Source: Streptomyces venezuelae | Lineage (GTDB): Bacteria; Actinomycetota; Actinomycetes; Streptomycetales; Streptomycetaceae | NCBI RefSeq assembly: GCF_008642315.1 | Contig: NZ_CP029192.1 | Location: 8,184,001 to 8,248,000 of the forward strand | Direction: 5' to 3' | DNA length: 64,000 nt | Shown here: in pieces, positions 36,311 to 44,110 of the stretch | Numbering within the stretch: position 1 is the stretch's first letter | Layout: every line of letters begins with the position of its first letter | Position numbers and translations under genes: made by a program | Notes under the pieces: model-generated | The model's input: only the letters and a program-made list of their open reading frames with translations | What the model was told of the DNA's origin: nothing | Database searches by the model: none

Positions 36311-36820
36311 TCAGTCGGCCTGCCGCCGCCCCGCGACCAGCGGGCCGACCACCCGGGTGCCCGGACCGACGCGGCCGCCCGGCCCGGGCAGGTGGGTGGT
36401 GTTGTCGACGGTGAGCGCGCCGCCGCAGCGCGCGCACACCGTCACCGGCTCCGTGTCGTGCCCGCACTCCACGTGGTGCAGGCGCAGGGGCGGCCCGGAC
36501 CCGCCGCTCTGCCAGCGGTCCCCCCACCGCATCAGGGCGAGCAGTACCGGATACAGGTCCGCGCCCTTCTCCGTCGCCACGTAGTGCTCGCGCGGCGGAT
36601 GGTCTTGGTAGCGCTCACGCCGCAGGACGCCCTCTTCCACCAGCCGCGAGAGTCTCGCCGCGAGCACCTTGCGCGAAATGCCCAAGTCGTGGGCGATGTC
36701 ATCGAAGCGCGTGACGCCCATCAGGACGTCCCGCATGATCAGCGCCGTCCATGCGTCGGCGAACAGGTCGGTCGCCCGGGCGATCGAGCAGGCCACGTCG
36801 GTGAGGGAGGTTCGGGTCAC
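36311..36820 (-). CDS. HxlR-family transcriptional regulator
   Basis: 169 residues, GTG start. The winged-helix domain is typical: CSIARATDLFADAWTALIMR, FDDIAHDLGISRKVLAARLS, RLVEEGVLRRERYQDHPPRE. The C-terminal third adds ECGH and CARCGG, a small possible zinc-binding extension seen in many actinobacterial members. Divergent from a methyltransferase gene with a perfect dyad between them. Often redox- or ligand-responsive; effector unknown. Confidence 0.9.
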   Translation of the reverse strand: MTRTSLTDVACSIARATDLFADAWTALIMRDVLMGVTRFDDIAHDLGISRKVLAARLSRLVEEGVLRRERYQDHPPREHYVATEKGADLYPVLLALMRWGDRWQSGGSGPPLRLHHVECGHDTEPVTVCARCGGALTVDNTTHLPGPGGRVGPGTRVVGPLVAGRRQAD

Positions 36821-36850
36821 CCCTCGAGGCTATCCGAGTTCCCTTAAGAC

Positions 36851-36879
36851 ACTAGAGTTGGGTTCCCTAAGGGAACCAA
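36851..36879. promoter_or_regulatory. HxlR promoter and operator dyad
   Basis: Perfect inverted repeat GGTTCCC-TAA-GGGAACC at 36861-36877, with a further half-site GTTCCCTTA at 36838-36846. A leftward promoter TTGGTT (36879-36874)-N17-TCTAGT (36856-36851) contains the dyad in its spacer and -35, consistent with autorepression. It also lies 16 bp before the methyltransferase ATG. Confidence 0.75.
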
Positions 36880-36892
36880 TCGGGAGGGTGTC

Positions 36893-37684
36893 ATGGCTCC
36901 GCTCATCGAACTCAACTCGCTCGCACCTGACGCGGTCGACGGCCGGCACATCCGGGCCCTCACCTTTCAGCAGGTGCGCATGGAGTACTTGACGACGGTC
37001 CTCCAGCGGCTCGGTGTGGACCCGGCCGGGCGCCGCGCCCTGGTCATCGGGAGCGGGCGGGGCCTCCTCGCGCGCGGGCTCGCCGGACTCGGCTTCGACG
37101 TCGTCGCCCTGGATCCCGCAGCCCGGGCGACCGACCTTGCCCGACAGGCCGCGGGTGACGAATCCGTCGAGTACGTGACGGCGCCCGCCGAGGATCCCGG
37201 CCTCTCCGGCCGGCGCTTCGACGTCGTCTTCTGCACGGACACCTTCGAGATCACCGGCGATCTCGACGCGGTCGTGGCACGCGCCTCCGAGCTGCTGCTC
37301 CCCGACGGTGTCCTCTTCTACGACACGGTCAACAGGACGCCCGTGTCCCGCCTCATCTACCTCGGTGCCTTCCAGTCCCTGCCGCTCACCCGGATCATGC
37401 CCGGCGACCGCTACACGAACGATCGGTTCCGCACCCCGCAGGAGATCGCGGCCGCGCTCGCCGCGCACGGCCTGCGCAACGAGGACATCTGCTCCTTCAA
37501 GCCCAAGAGCGTGGTCGGCCTGGTCCGCGCCACCATCGCCCGCCGCGGCGGAAAGATCACCGACGAGGCGATCCCGCGGATGACCGACTTCGTGCTGGAA
37601 CCCGAGGGCAAGCCCGTCGTCACCTATCTGGGCCACGCCCGCCCGCAGGCGAGCCAGGGAGAGCCAGGGGGCCGGGGAGCCTGA
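36893..37684 (+). CDS. SAM-dependent methyltransferase, UbiG-like
   Basis: 263 residues, ATG at 36893 with GGGAGGG upstream. SAM motif I is ALVIGSGRGLLARGLAG, acidic loop VVALDPAA, then FDVVFCTDTFEITGDLDAVV and LLPDGVLFYDTVNRTPVSRL. The DTVNRT block and the following IMPGDRYTNDRFRTPQEI resemble ubiquinone/menaquinone O-methyltransferase UbiG rather than UbiE. Streptomyces lacks ubiquinone, so the substrate is probably a small phenol or catechol. Divergent from HxlR, which likely controls it through the dyad just upstream. Confidence 0.82.
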   Translation: MAPLIELNSLAPDAVDGRHIRALTFQQVRMEYLTTVLQRLGVDPAGRRALVIGSGRGLLARGLAGLGFDVVALDPAARATDLARQAAGDESVEYVTAPAEDPGLSGRRFDVVFCTDTFEITGDLDAVVARASELLLPDGVLFYDTVNRTPVSRLIYLGAFQSLPLTRIMPGDRYTNDRFRTPQEIAAALAAHGLRNEDICSFKPKSVVGLVRATIARRGGKITDEAIPRMTDFVLEPEGKPVVTYLGHARPQASQGEPGGRGA

Positions 37685-37899
37685 GCGAGCGGAAACGCTC
37701 GAGACGCGCACGGTCCGCCTCGAGAAACGCACGCGTCCGCCTCGAGGCACGACGGAAGAACGGGGTGTTCGGGCTCCGGACGGTGCTGCGGCGGCTGCGT
37801 GCGGAACCATGGGGCCGCGTCGGGGCGATCCATGCTCGCGGCGCGACGCGGTACGGGCCGTGAGGCCCGGCCGCGTGGTCGACGGGGAAGGGGAAAACG

Positions 37900-38733
37900 G
37901 TGACAAGATCCGCTGCCCAGGGCGGAAGCGTCCACGCTGCCCGGGTGTTCAGGGTCCAACGGGCCTTCACCGAGCTCGGCGGGCCGGCGCACGGCCCCGG
38001 CGAACTCGCCGAGACGACCGGTCTCGACGACTCCACGGTCCACCGGATCCTGCAGTCCGGTGTCCACGACGGCACGTTCGTACGGGAGTCGCGCGGCCTG
38101 TACCGGCTCGGCTCCGGAGCGGCGCGGCTCGGCCTGAAGGCGCTGATGCACGAACCCAACGCCGCGGTGGCGCACGCGGCGTTGGAGGAACTGCGTGAGG
38201 AGACCGACGGCGGCCTGGTGTTCCTGTTCGTCCTCGCCCCCTTCGGAGGCGCCAGGAAGCAGTGCCTCGACATGGCCGTGGGCGACTCCGACCTCACCGA
38301 ACTGGGCATCGGACACCGCGCGTTGCTCTCCATCTCCCAGTCGCTGCGCACCGGCGCCTGCGGCCGGGCGATCCTCGCCCACCTGCCCGAGGTCATCCAG
38401 GACCAGGTGCTGGCCGAACCGCCGCCCGGGGAGGCGGGCCCCGGTGCCTACCGCGACGACGGCGAGCTGCGCACGTCGCTCCAGGACATCCGGCAGTCGG
38501 GGTACGCCGTCGAGAGCGAGGAGTGGGCCCGCGGCTGGAACGGCTGGGCCGCTCCCGTCAGTTGGGACGGTCTCGTGATGGGGTCCGTCCTGGTTCTCAG
38601 GCCCGAGGGCGCCGGGCCACGACGGCCCGCCGCCTGCGTCCAGGCCGTCATGGGGGCCGCCGCGCGCTTCACTCAGGCGAGCGACTCCGGGGCCTGGTCC
38701 TCCAGGGTTCCGGCTGCCCGCGGGCACCTCTGA
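37900..38733 (+). CDS. IclR-family transcriptional regulator
   Basis: 277 residues, GTG at 37900 after GGGGAAGGGGAAAA. An N-terminal winged helix (FTELGGPAHGPGELAETTGL and DDSTVHRILQSGVHDGTFV) precedes an IclR effector domain with SLRTGACGRAILAHLP and DIRQSGYAVESEEWARGW. It converges on the P450 gene and their coding regions overlap by 61 bp. As the only regulator at the 3' end of the biosynthetic operon, it is a candidate cluster-situated regulator. Effector unknown. The 215 bp before it contain no other gene I can support. Confidence 0.85.
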   Translation: MTRSAAQGGSVHAARVFRVQRAFTELGGPAHGPGELAETTGLDDSTVHRILQSGVHDGTFVRESRGLYRLGSGAARLGLKALMHEPNAAVAHAALEELREETDGGLVFLFVLAPFGGARKQCLDMAVGDSDLTELGIGHRALLSISQSLRTGACGRAILAHLPEVIQDQVLAEPPPGEAGPGAYRDDGELRTSLQDIRQSGYAVESEEWARGWNGWAAPVSWDGLVMGSVLVLRPEGAGPRRPAACVQAVMGAAARFTQASDSGAWSSRVPAARGHL

Positions 38734-40181
38734 CGGCTGACCGCGGCGGCCCGCGGGACCACGGGAGTCCGTGATGCCGCCCCGGACGTGCGCTCGCGGG
38801 AGGTCAGCCGCACCATCACGTCCTTGAGCGGCCTGAGCGAGATCACCGGCGACCCGTACCCCAGCGAGTCGCCGGGGATCATGCTGACCTTGAACCGCTG
38901 GTTGATCATGGCCACGATGGTCCGCAGTTCCAGCAGCGCCATGGTGTTTCCGACGCATTGGCGCGGTCCGGCCCCGAAGGGGAGGTACGCCATGCGCGGG
39001 CGTTCCCGTACGGCCTCGGGCGTGAAGCGGGTGGGGTCGAAGGCCAGGGGGTTCTCCCAATGGCGCGGGTTGTGGTGGGACACCAGCGGCGAGAGGAGGA
39101 TCGAGGAGCCCGCCTCGATCGCATAGCCGTCCAGAGTGTCCGGGCCGACAGCGGCCCGCGGGAAGATCCAGATCGGCGGGTGCATCCGCAGGCTCTCGTC
39201 CACCACCATCCGGGTGTACGCGAGGGCTTCGGTGTTCTCGGCGTCCGGCAGCCCGCCTCCCAGGACCTGGTCGATCTCACTGTCCAGTTCCTCCTGCACC
39301 GCGGGGTGGTTGGCGATGGAGAGCAGGGTCCAGCAGAGCGACACCGCGGTCGTCTCATGACCCGCGAGGTAGATGGTCAGCAGCTCGTCACGGATCTGCT
39401 GATCGGTCCAGGGCTCGCCGGTGACGGGGTCCTTGGCCTGTTCCATCAGGGCCATCAGCGGGCCCTCGCCGGTCTCCGCGTGGCTCTTGCGCACATCGGC
39501 CACGATCTTGTCGAACACGTGGTGGATACGGGCGATCTTCTGCTTGCGGTCGGTCGGCAGCCAGGACGGCAGCATCTCGGAGAGCGTGCCGCGGCGGAAC
39601 ATCACCTCGACCACGTCGTCGACGATCTGCTTGAGCACCCGCGACGACGGTTTGATGTCGTACGCGAACAGGGAACGGCTGAGGGTGACCAGGGTGAGCC
39701 GCAGCATCTCGGTCATCAGGTCGACGGGTTCGCCGCGCGCCGCCTTGCCCTCCCACTCGTCGAGCATCTCGCCGGTCGCCCGGACGATGTTCGGGATGAT
39801 GTCGGGCACGGCGTGCTTCGAGAACACCGGCTGCACCGCACGGCGATGGCTCCGCCAGTACTCGCCGTCCGTGGTGAGCAGGCCCTTTCCCATCACCACG
39901 CCGAACTGCTCGTACAGCGGGCCGCGGACGTAGTTCCCGTGGTTCTTCACCAGCACCTGGTGCACCGCTTCGGGACCGGTGACCTGATGCACCGTCATCG
40001 GCCCGAGGCGCAGCCGCACCACCTCGCCGTAGTCGCGCTGCAGCCCCAGCAGGAACTCGGCGGTGTTGCGCCGCCAGGAGCTGAGACTGCCCACCAGAGG
40101 CGCCCCCTTGGGGCCGGGAGCCGTGGCGCCGACCGCGGTGGCGAAGGCGAGCGGCGAGTCGGCGGATGCGGTGGTCGTCAT
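38673..40181 (-). CDS. cytochrome P450
   Basis: 502 residues from the ATG at 40181, which overlaps the SDR stop as ATGA. P450 landmarks: I-helix oxygen site YLAGHETTAVS, K-helix ESLR, PERF-like region FDPTRFTPEA, haem loop LPFGAGPRQCVGN with Cys409. The architecture (N-terminal GPKGAPLVGSL, WRSHRRAVQPVF) resembles fatty-acid-type bacterial P450s rather than typical Streptomyces macrolide hydroxylases. It has a 40-residue Arg/Ala-rich tail that overlaps the convergent IclR gene. Last gene of the biosynthetic operon, so likely a late hydroxylation or epoxidation of the acyl product. Redox partners are not in the cluster; fprA at 31953 could supply reductase. Confidence 0.93.
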   Translation of the reverse strand: MTTTASADSPLAFATAVGATAPGPKGAPLVGSLSSWRRNTAEFLLGLQRDYGEVVRLRLGPMTVHQVTGPEAVHQVLVKNHGNYVRGPLYEQFGVVMGKGLLTTDGEYWRSHRRAVQPVFSKHAVPDIIPNIVRATGEMLDEWEGKAARGEPVDLMTEMLRLTLVTLSRSLFAYDIKPSSRVLKQIVDDVVEVMFRRGTLSEMLPSWLPTDRKQKIARIHHVFDKIVADVRKSHAETGEGPLMALMEQAKDPVTGEPWTDQQIRDELLTIYLAGHETTAVSLCWTLLSIANHPAVQEELDSEIDQVLGGGLPDAENTEALAYTRMVVDESLRMHPPIWIFPRAAVGPDTLDGYAIEAGSSILLSPLVSHHNPRHWENPLAFDPTRFTPEAVRERPRMAYLPFGAGPRQCVGNTMALLELRTIVAMINQRFKVSMIPGDSLGYGSPVISLRPLKDVMVRLTSRERTSGAASRTPVVPRAAAVSRQRCPRAAGTLEDQAPESLA

Positions 40182-41092
40182 CGAGATTCTCCCTGCTGTC
40201 GGAGGTGCGAAGGGGCGGGCGCCGCCTGGCGGTCGAGTCTCCGCGGCACGGGAAAGGCGCGCCGCACGAAGAGGTTGTCGAAGACGACGTCGGGCGCGAG
40301 ACGACGCAGCGCGATGGTGCTGCGGGCCAGGAAACCGACGGGGTAACGGGCGTGCGGGCGCCCGCTGCGCACGGCACGTTCCACGACCCGCGCGACATCG
40401 TCGGCCTGGATCGTGAAGGTGCCCGCCAAGGTGCGCCGGCTGCCGGTGTAGATCGCGTCGAAGTACTCGGCCGTACGCCGACGGAACTCCGCGTAGTCCT
40501 CGCTCACGGGCTTGAAGTTGGCGACGTACGTGGTCCCGAACTCCGTCGTGCGCACGGGACCCGGCTCGATGAGGACGACGCGGACGCCGAAGTCGGCCGT
40601 CTCCAGGCGCAGCGCGTCGCTCAGCGCCTCGACCGCGTGCTTGGACGCCTGGTAGTAGCCCCCACCGGGCACCGCGTAACGGCCGAAGATCGACGAGATG
40701 TTGACGATGGTGCCGCTGCGCGCGGCGCGCATCGCGGGCAGGACCATCTGACTGAGCCTGGCCAGCCCGAAGACATTGGTCTCGAACTGCCGACGCATGT
40801 CGTCGAGGCCGGCCTCCTCCACGACTCCCGAGAGGGCGTACCCGGCGCTGTTCACCAGGGCTCCGACCGACCCGTGCGCCGCCTCGACGGCGTCGACCGC
40901 GGACCGCATGCTCGCCTCGTCGGTGACGTCCAGGGGCAGGGTGCGGATGCCGTCGTCGGCCAGCGGCTTCAGCGTCTCGGGCCGCCGCGCCGTGGCGTAG
41001 ACGAGCATCCCCGACCGGTGCATCCGCAGGGCGGTGGCCCGGCCGATACCCGAGGAACAACCGGTGATCAGTACGGGGAGCTGTGCCGTCAT
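40178..41092 (-). CDS. short-chain dehydrogenase/reductase
   Basis: 304 residues, ATG at 41092. Classical SDR: cofactor motif ITGCSSGIGRATAL, NSAG, catalytic Ser in IVNISSIFGRYAVPGGG and Tyr-x3-Lys in YYQASKHAVEALSDA, then IEPGPVRTTEF. The Arg in ARRPE after the second strand suggests NADPH. It sits between the SnoaL-like and P450 genes of the operon and overlaps the P450 start. Likely reduces or oxidises a ketone/alcohol on the released product. Confidence 0.9.
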   Translation of the reverse strand: MTAQLPVLITGCSSGIGRATALRMHRSGMLVYATARRPETLKPLADDGIRTLPLDVTDEASMRSAVDAVEAAHGSVGALVNSAGYALSGVVEEAGLDDMRRQFETNVFGLARLSQMVLPAMRAARSGTIVNISSIFGRYAVPGGGYYQASKHAVEALSDALRLETADFGVRVVLIEPGPVRTTEFGTTYVANFKPVSEDYAEFRRRTAEYFDAIYTGSRRTLAGTFTIQADDVARVVERAVRSGRPHARYPVGFLARSTIALRRLAPDVVFDNLFVRRAFPVPRRLDRQAAPAPSHLRQQGESR

Positions 41093-41167
41093 CAGAATCT
41101 CCTTCTCTGGACTCGCCCATTCGTCATAGGTCGGGCCCCGGCGCCCACAGGCGCCGGGGCCGCCCGG

Positions 41168-41587
41168 TCAGCCCAGCGCGCCGAGCTGCTTGGCCAGGTC
41201 GAGTCCGTCGAGGGAGAACCAGCTCTCCACGATCAGGCCGTCCTTGAACTCGTCGATGACGATGCCGCTCACCGCGAACGCACGCCCCTGGGCCGGTACG
41301 CCCTCGTAGGGCTCTCCGGTGTGGGTGCCCCGCGCGGTGAACCGGCTGACGACCTTGTCGCCCTCCAGGATCCAGTCGTCGACCGTCACGTGCAGGTCGG
41401 GGAACGAGGCGCGCTGGAGCCGCACCCACTCCTTGAGGTGTTCCACGCCCTCCTTGCCGTTCGGCGCGGTGCCGTGACTGATGTGGTCGTCGCCCGCGCC
41501 CTCGTAGATGACGTCGAGGTTGCCCTTGTTCAGGCACTCCTCGTAGTAGCGCTCCAGTACGGCCTTGTTCTCCTGCAGGGTCGACAT
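41168..41587 (-). CDS. SnoaL-like / NTF2-fold protein
   Basis: 139 residues from the ATG at 41587. Cone-shaped alpha+beta fold typical of SnoaL-like polyketide cyclases and ester cyclases: NKAVLERYYEECLNKGNLDV, a middle DHISHGTAPNGKEG, RASFPDLHVTVDDWILEGDK and VVSRFTARGTHTGEPY. The HxxH-type and Asp residues lining the cavity are those used by SnoaL relatives for aldol cyclisation or hydrolysis. In this operon it could cyclise, dehydrate or isomerise the acyl chain; specific reaction unknown. Confidence 0.82.
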   Translation of the reverse strand: MSTLQENKAVLERYYEECLNKGNLDVIYEGAGDDHISHGTAPNGKEGVEHLKEWVRLQRASFPDLHVTVDDWILEGDKVVSRFTARGTHTGEPYEGVPAQGRAFAVSGIVIDEFKDGLIVESWFSLDGLDLAKQLGALG

Positions 41588-41643
41588 GTTTTCCTCTCCA
41601 GAACTTCTGATGTGATCTCTGATGTGTGGACGGTCGAGTCGGA

Positions 41644-44091
41644 TCAAAGCGGCCCGGTGAGGCCCGAGACGGTCATGACCGGCGCCCCCGAGTCCCGGCG
41701 CCGCACTTTCCAGATGCCGAGGATCGGGTCGCCCTCGACGACGGACATCCCGTGTTCCTCGGAGTGGAGCGCCAACCTGCCGACGGTCAGCGGGTCGACA
41801 GTCACGGAGAGGCCGTTGCTCTGCTTGGCGCACGCCATGAGCACGTTCTCCAGCGCGCCCACCGGAAGGGAGGTGCGCGGTACGTGGTGCGTGGCCCACA
41901 GGTCGTTGGGAGGGCACGCCGGGACCTCGGCCACCCGTCTGCCGTCCGGCTCCTCGGACCAGAGCGCGACCGGCACGACGGACGAACGCCAGCGCAGGAG
42001 CGGCCGACCCGACCGCCAGGTCGTCGTACGCGGCGCATCGGACCGGGGCGGGACGAAGGAGCGTGCCTCGGGCGAGTCGTGGACGACCCGCAGACTCGCC
42101 TCCGGCCCGTCCCCGCCGTCCGACGGGCGACGGAAGCGCACGGTGACCACCCAGGCGAGCCCCTCGTGGGCGCCGCACACCTCTCGTTCCCACACGGCGG
42201 TCCCGGAGTCCAGGCGCAGGAGTTCCAGCGGGACGACCACCTTCTCCAGGCAGCCGACCCGCAACTGCGGGAAGTCCTCGGGCACGATCCACTCCGCGCC
42301 CCGCACCGCGCTCTCCAACAGCATGCTCACCGGCACGGCCGGCACCCCGCCCACCGTGAAGTCCGTGAGGACGGGCGCCGTCTCCGGGTCGAACGTCACG
42401 CGCGACACCAGCCGGTCGTGGGGCCGGTACGCGGTGACCTCGCCGAGATGGTGGATCCTCGGGTACGTGCCGGCGAACCCCGGCAGATCGGGTACGACCG
42501 GGTAGTCCGTGGCCTGACCGGGACTCATCGCTCTGCCCAACGGTCCCACGAAGGTGACCTCGCCGTCCGACCCCGCGAGCAGCTCGGCCCGCCATCTGGC
42601 CAGGCCGTCGCCGACATCGACGGCGGTCATGTAACGCAGCGTCGCCGAGAAGTTGGCGATCAGGCCGATACGGTCCCAGGTGGGCCACGCGAGCGTCATC
42701 ACGGGAAATTCCGCCAGGCGGCCCGCCCACCGCCCCAGCCGCGCGAGCCCCTCGTTGGCGGCCGCGTACTCGAGCTGGCCGACCATGCCGCCCAGCCGGC
42801 CGGTGAGGGACCCCACGTTGCAGAAGAACTTGAGGCGGTGGCCCCGCAGCTCCGCGAAGAGGTGGGTGAATCCAGCGATCTTGATGTGGACGGTCCGTGC
42901 GATCTCGTCGTCCGACTTCTTGGGCAGCCTGGCCGCCGTGTCCACACCGGCGTTGTGCACCACACCCGTCAGAGCGGCGCCCTCGCGCCGCACCAGCGCG
43001 CGGACCTGCTCGCGGTCGGAGAAGTCGCACCGGGCGTAGTCGACGCGCAGTCCGCGCGCCCGGGCCCCGGTGATGTTGGCGGCCAGCTCCCACAGGCGGC
43101 GGGTGCGCACGATGTCCTGCCGGATGTCGGCCAACGATCGGCCTTTGCGCCGCTGCGACCACAACCCCTTCTCGTACGACTTGAGTTCGCTCTCGCTCAG
43201 CCCGAACCACGGCTCGTCCCCGGTGGGCAGGGCCTCGCGGCCGGTCACCAGGACGCGCATGCCGTAGGTGTCCGCCAGCGAGCGGGCCAGCTCCCAGCCG
43301 ATGCCGCGGCCGCCGCCGGAGATCAGCACGCAGTCGTCGGCGCCCAGGCCGAGGACGGGATCCTTCACGGGCCGTGCCATCGGGGTCAGCGTCAGCCGTC
43401 GGCTTCCGCGATATCCCACCTCCAGCTCGCCGGTCCGGCCGAGTTCGGCGGCGACGATCCTCGGCAGATCCCCGGCCGCGGCGAGGCTGGTGTCGACGAC
43501 GCGGGCATTGCAGTTGGGCAGTTCGCGGTGGAGCGTCTTGGCCAGGCCGGCCCAGATGCCGCCCAGCGGCTGCGCCAGATCGTCGTCGGGGTGCTGGCCC
43601 ATCCCGCCGCCCAGATATGTGACGGCCAGGTAGAACAGCCGCCGCGCGGAGGTCTCCGCCGCCCAGTCGTCGTACGTCCCGCGCAGCGCCGCGACCGTCC
43701 GGAGCAACGGGCGACGCCAGGCGTCTGCCGGGTCCTCGCCCTCCGGCAGCCGGCCCATGGTGAGGTCGACGATGGCGTCGATCCCGCTGTGGGAGCGCCC
43801 GTCGCGGATCACGCGAGCTCCGTGCGCGCTCAGTTCCCGCTCCACCGCGGCGGCGGTGGCGCTTTCGTCGGAGGTGCCGGCGGTGTCGCCTCCCAGGAGG
43901 AGGACCCGCATGCCCGCGAGGCCGGAGGGTTCGGGCGCGGGGCCCGGCAGGGCGGTGAGGTGCCACTCCATGCGGGTGACGGGCTGGACCGGCGCGTCGG
44001 TGTCCGGGGGGACCTGACCCGCGGGCCGGGTCCGTGCGTCGCGGGCTTCCTGTGCTTTCTGTGCTTCCTGTGCCTCGTGTACGGACAGCAT
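41644..44091 (-). CDS. PKS-type ketoreductase with inactive dehydratase fold
   Basis: 815 residues. After a Glu/Ala-rich tail, residues about 40-240 form a structural reductase subdomain and 250-510 a catalytic KR: NADPH motif VLISGGGRGIGWELA (about 255-269), with Ser428 (NVGSLTG), Tyr442 and Asn446 (LEYAAANEG). Residues about 545-815 look like a double-hotdog dehydratase, but the HxxxGxxxxP site reads FTVGGVPAVP with Phe578 in place of His. The distal LLDxxxQ-like Asp is also missing (SLPVGALENVLM). It is therefore probably a structural or product-binding DH fold. There is no KS, AT or ACP, so it must act in trans on the ACP of 50207-51718. It is 19 bp downstream of the megasynthase stop. 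Confidence 0.85.
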   Translation of the reverse strand: MLSVHEAQEAQKAQEARDARTRPAGQVPPDTDAPVQPVTRMEWHLTALPGPAPEPSGLAGMRVLLLGGDTAGTSDESATAAAVERELSAHGARVIRDGRSHSGIDAIVDLTMGRLPEGEDPADAWRRPLLRTVAALRGTYDDWAAETSARRLFYLAVTYLGGGMGQHPDDDLAQPLGGIWAGLAKTLHRELPNCNARVVDTSLAAAGDLPRIVAAELGRTGELEVGYRGSRRLTLTPMARPVKDPVLGLGADDCVLISGGGRGIGWELARSLADTYGMRVLVTGREALPTGDEPWFGLSESELKSYEKGLWSQRRKGRSLADIRQDIVRTRRLWELAANITGARARGLRVDYARCDFSDREQVRALVRREGAALTGVVHNAGVDTAARLPKKSDDEIARTVHIKIAGFTHLFAELRGHRLKFFCNVGSLTGRLGGMVGQLEYAAANEGLARLGRWAGRLAEFPVMTLAWPTWDRIGLIANFSATLRYMTAVDVGDGLARWRAELLAGSDGEVTFVGPLGRAMSPGQATDYPVVPDLPGFAGTYPRIHHLGEVTAYRPHDRLVSRVTFDPETAPVLTDFTVGGVPAVPVSMLLESAVRGAEWIVPEDFPQLRVGCLEKVVVPLELLRLDSGTAVWEREVCGAHEGLAWVVTVRFRRPSDGGDGPEASLRVVHDSPEARSFVPPRSDAPRTTTWRSGRPLLRWRSSVVPVALWSEEPDGRRVAEVPACPPNDLWATHHVPRTSLPVGALENVLMACAKQSNGLSVTVDPLTVGRLALHSEEHGMSVVEGDPILGIWKVRRRDSGAPVMTVSGLTGPL

Positions 44092-44110
44092 GATCGAATT
44101 CCGTTTCCCG

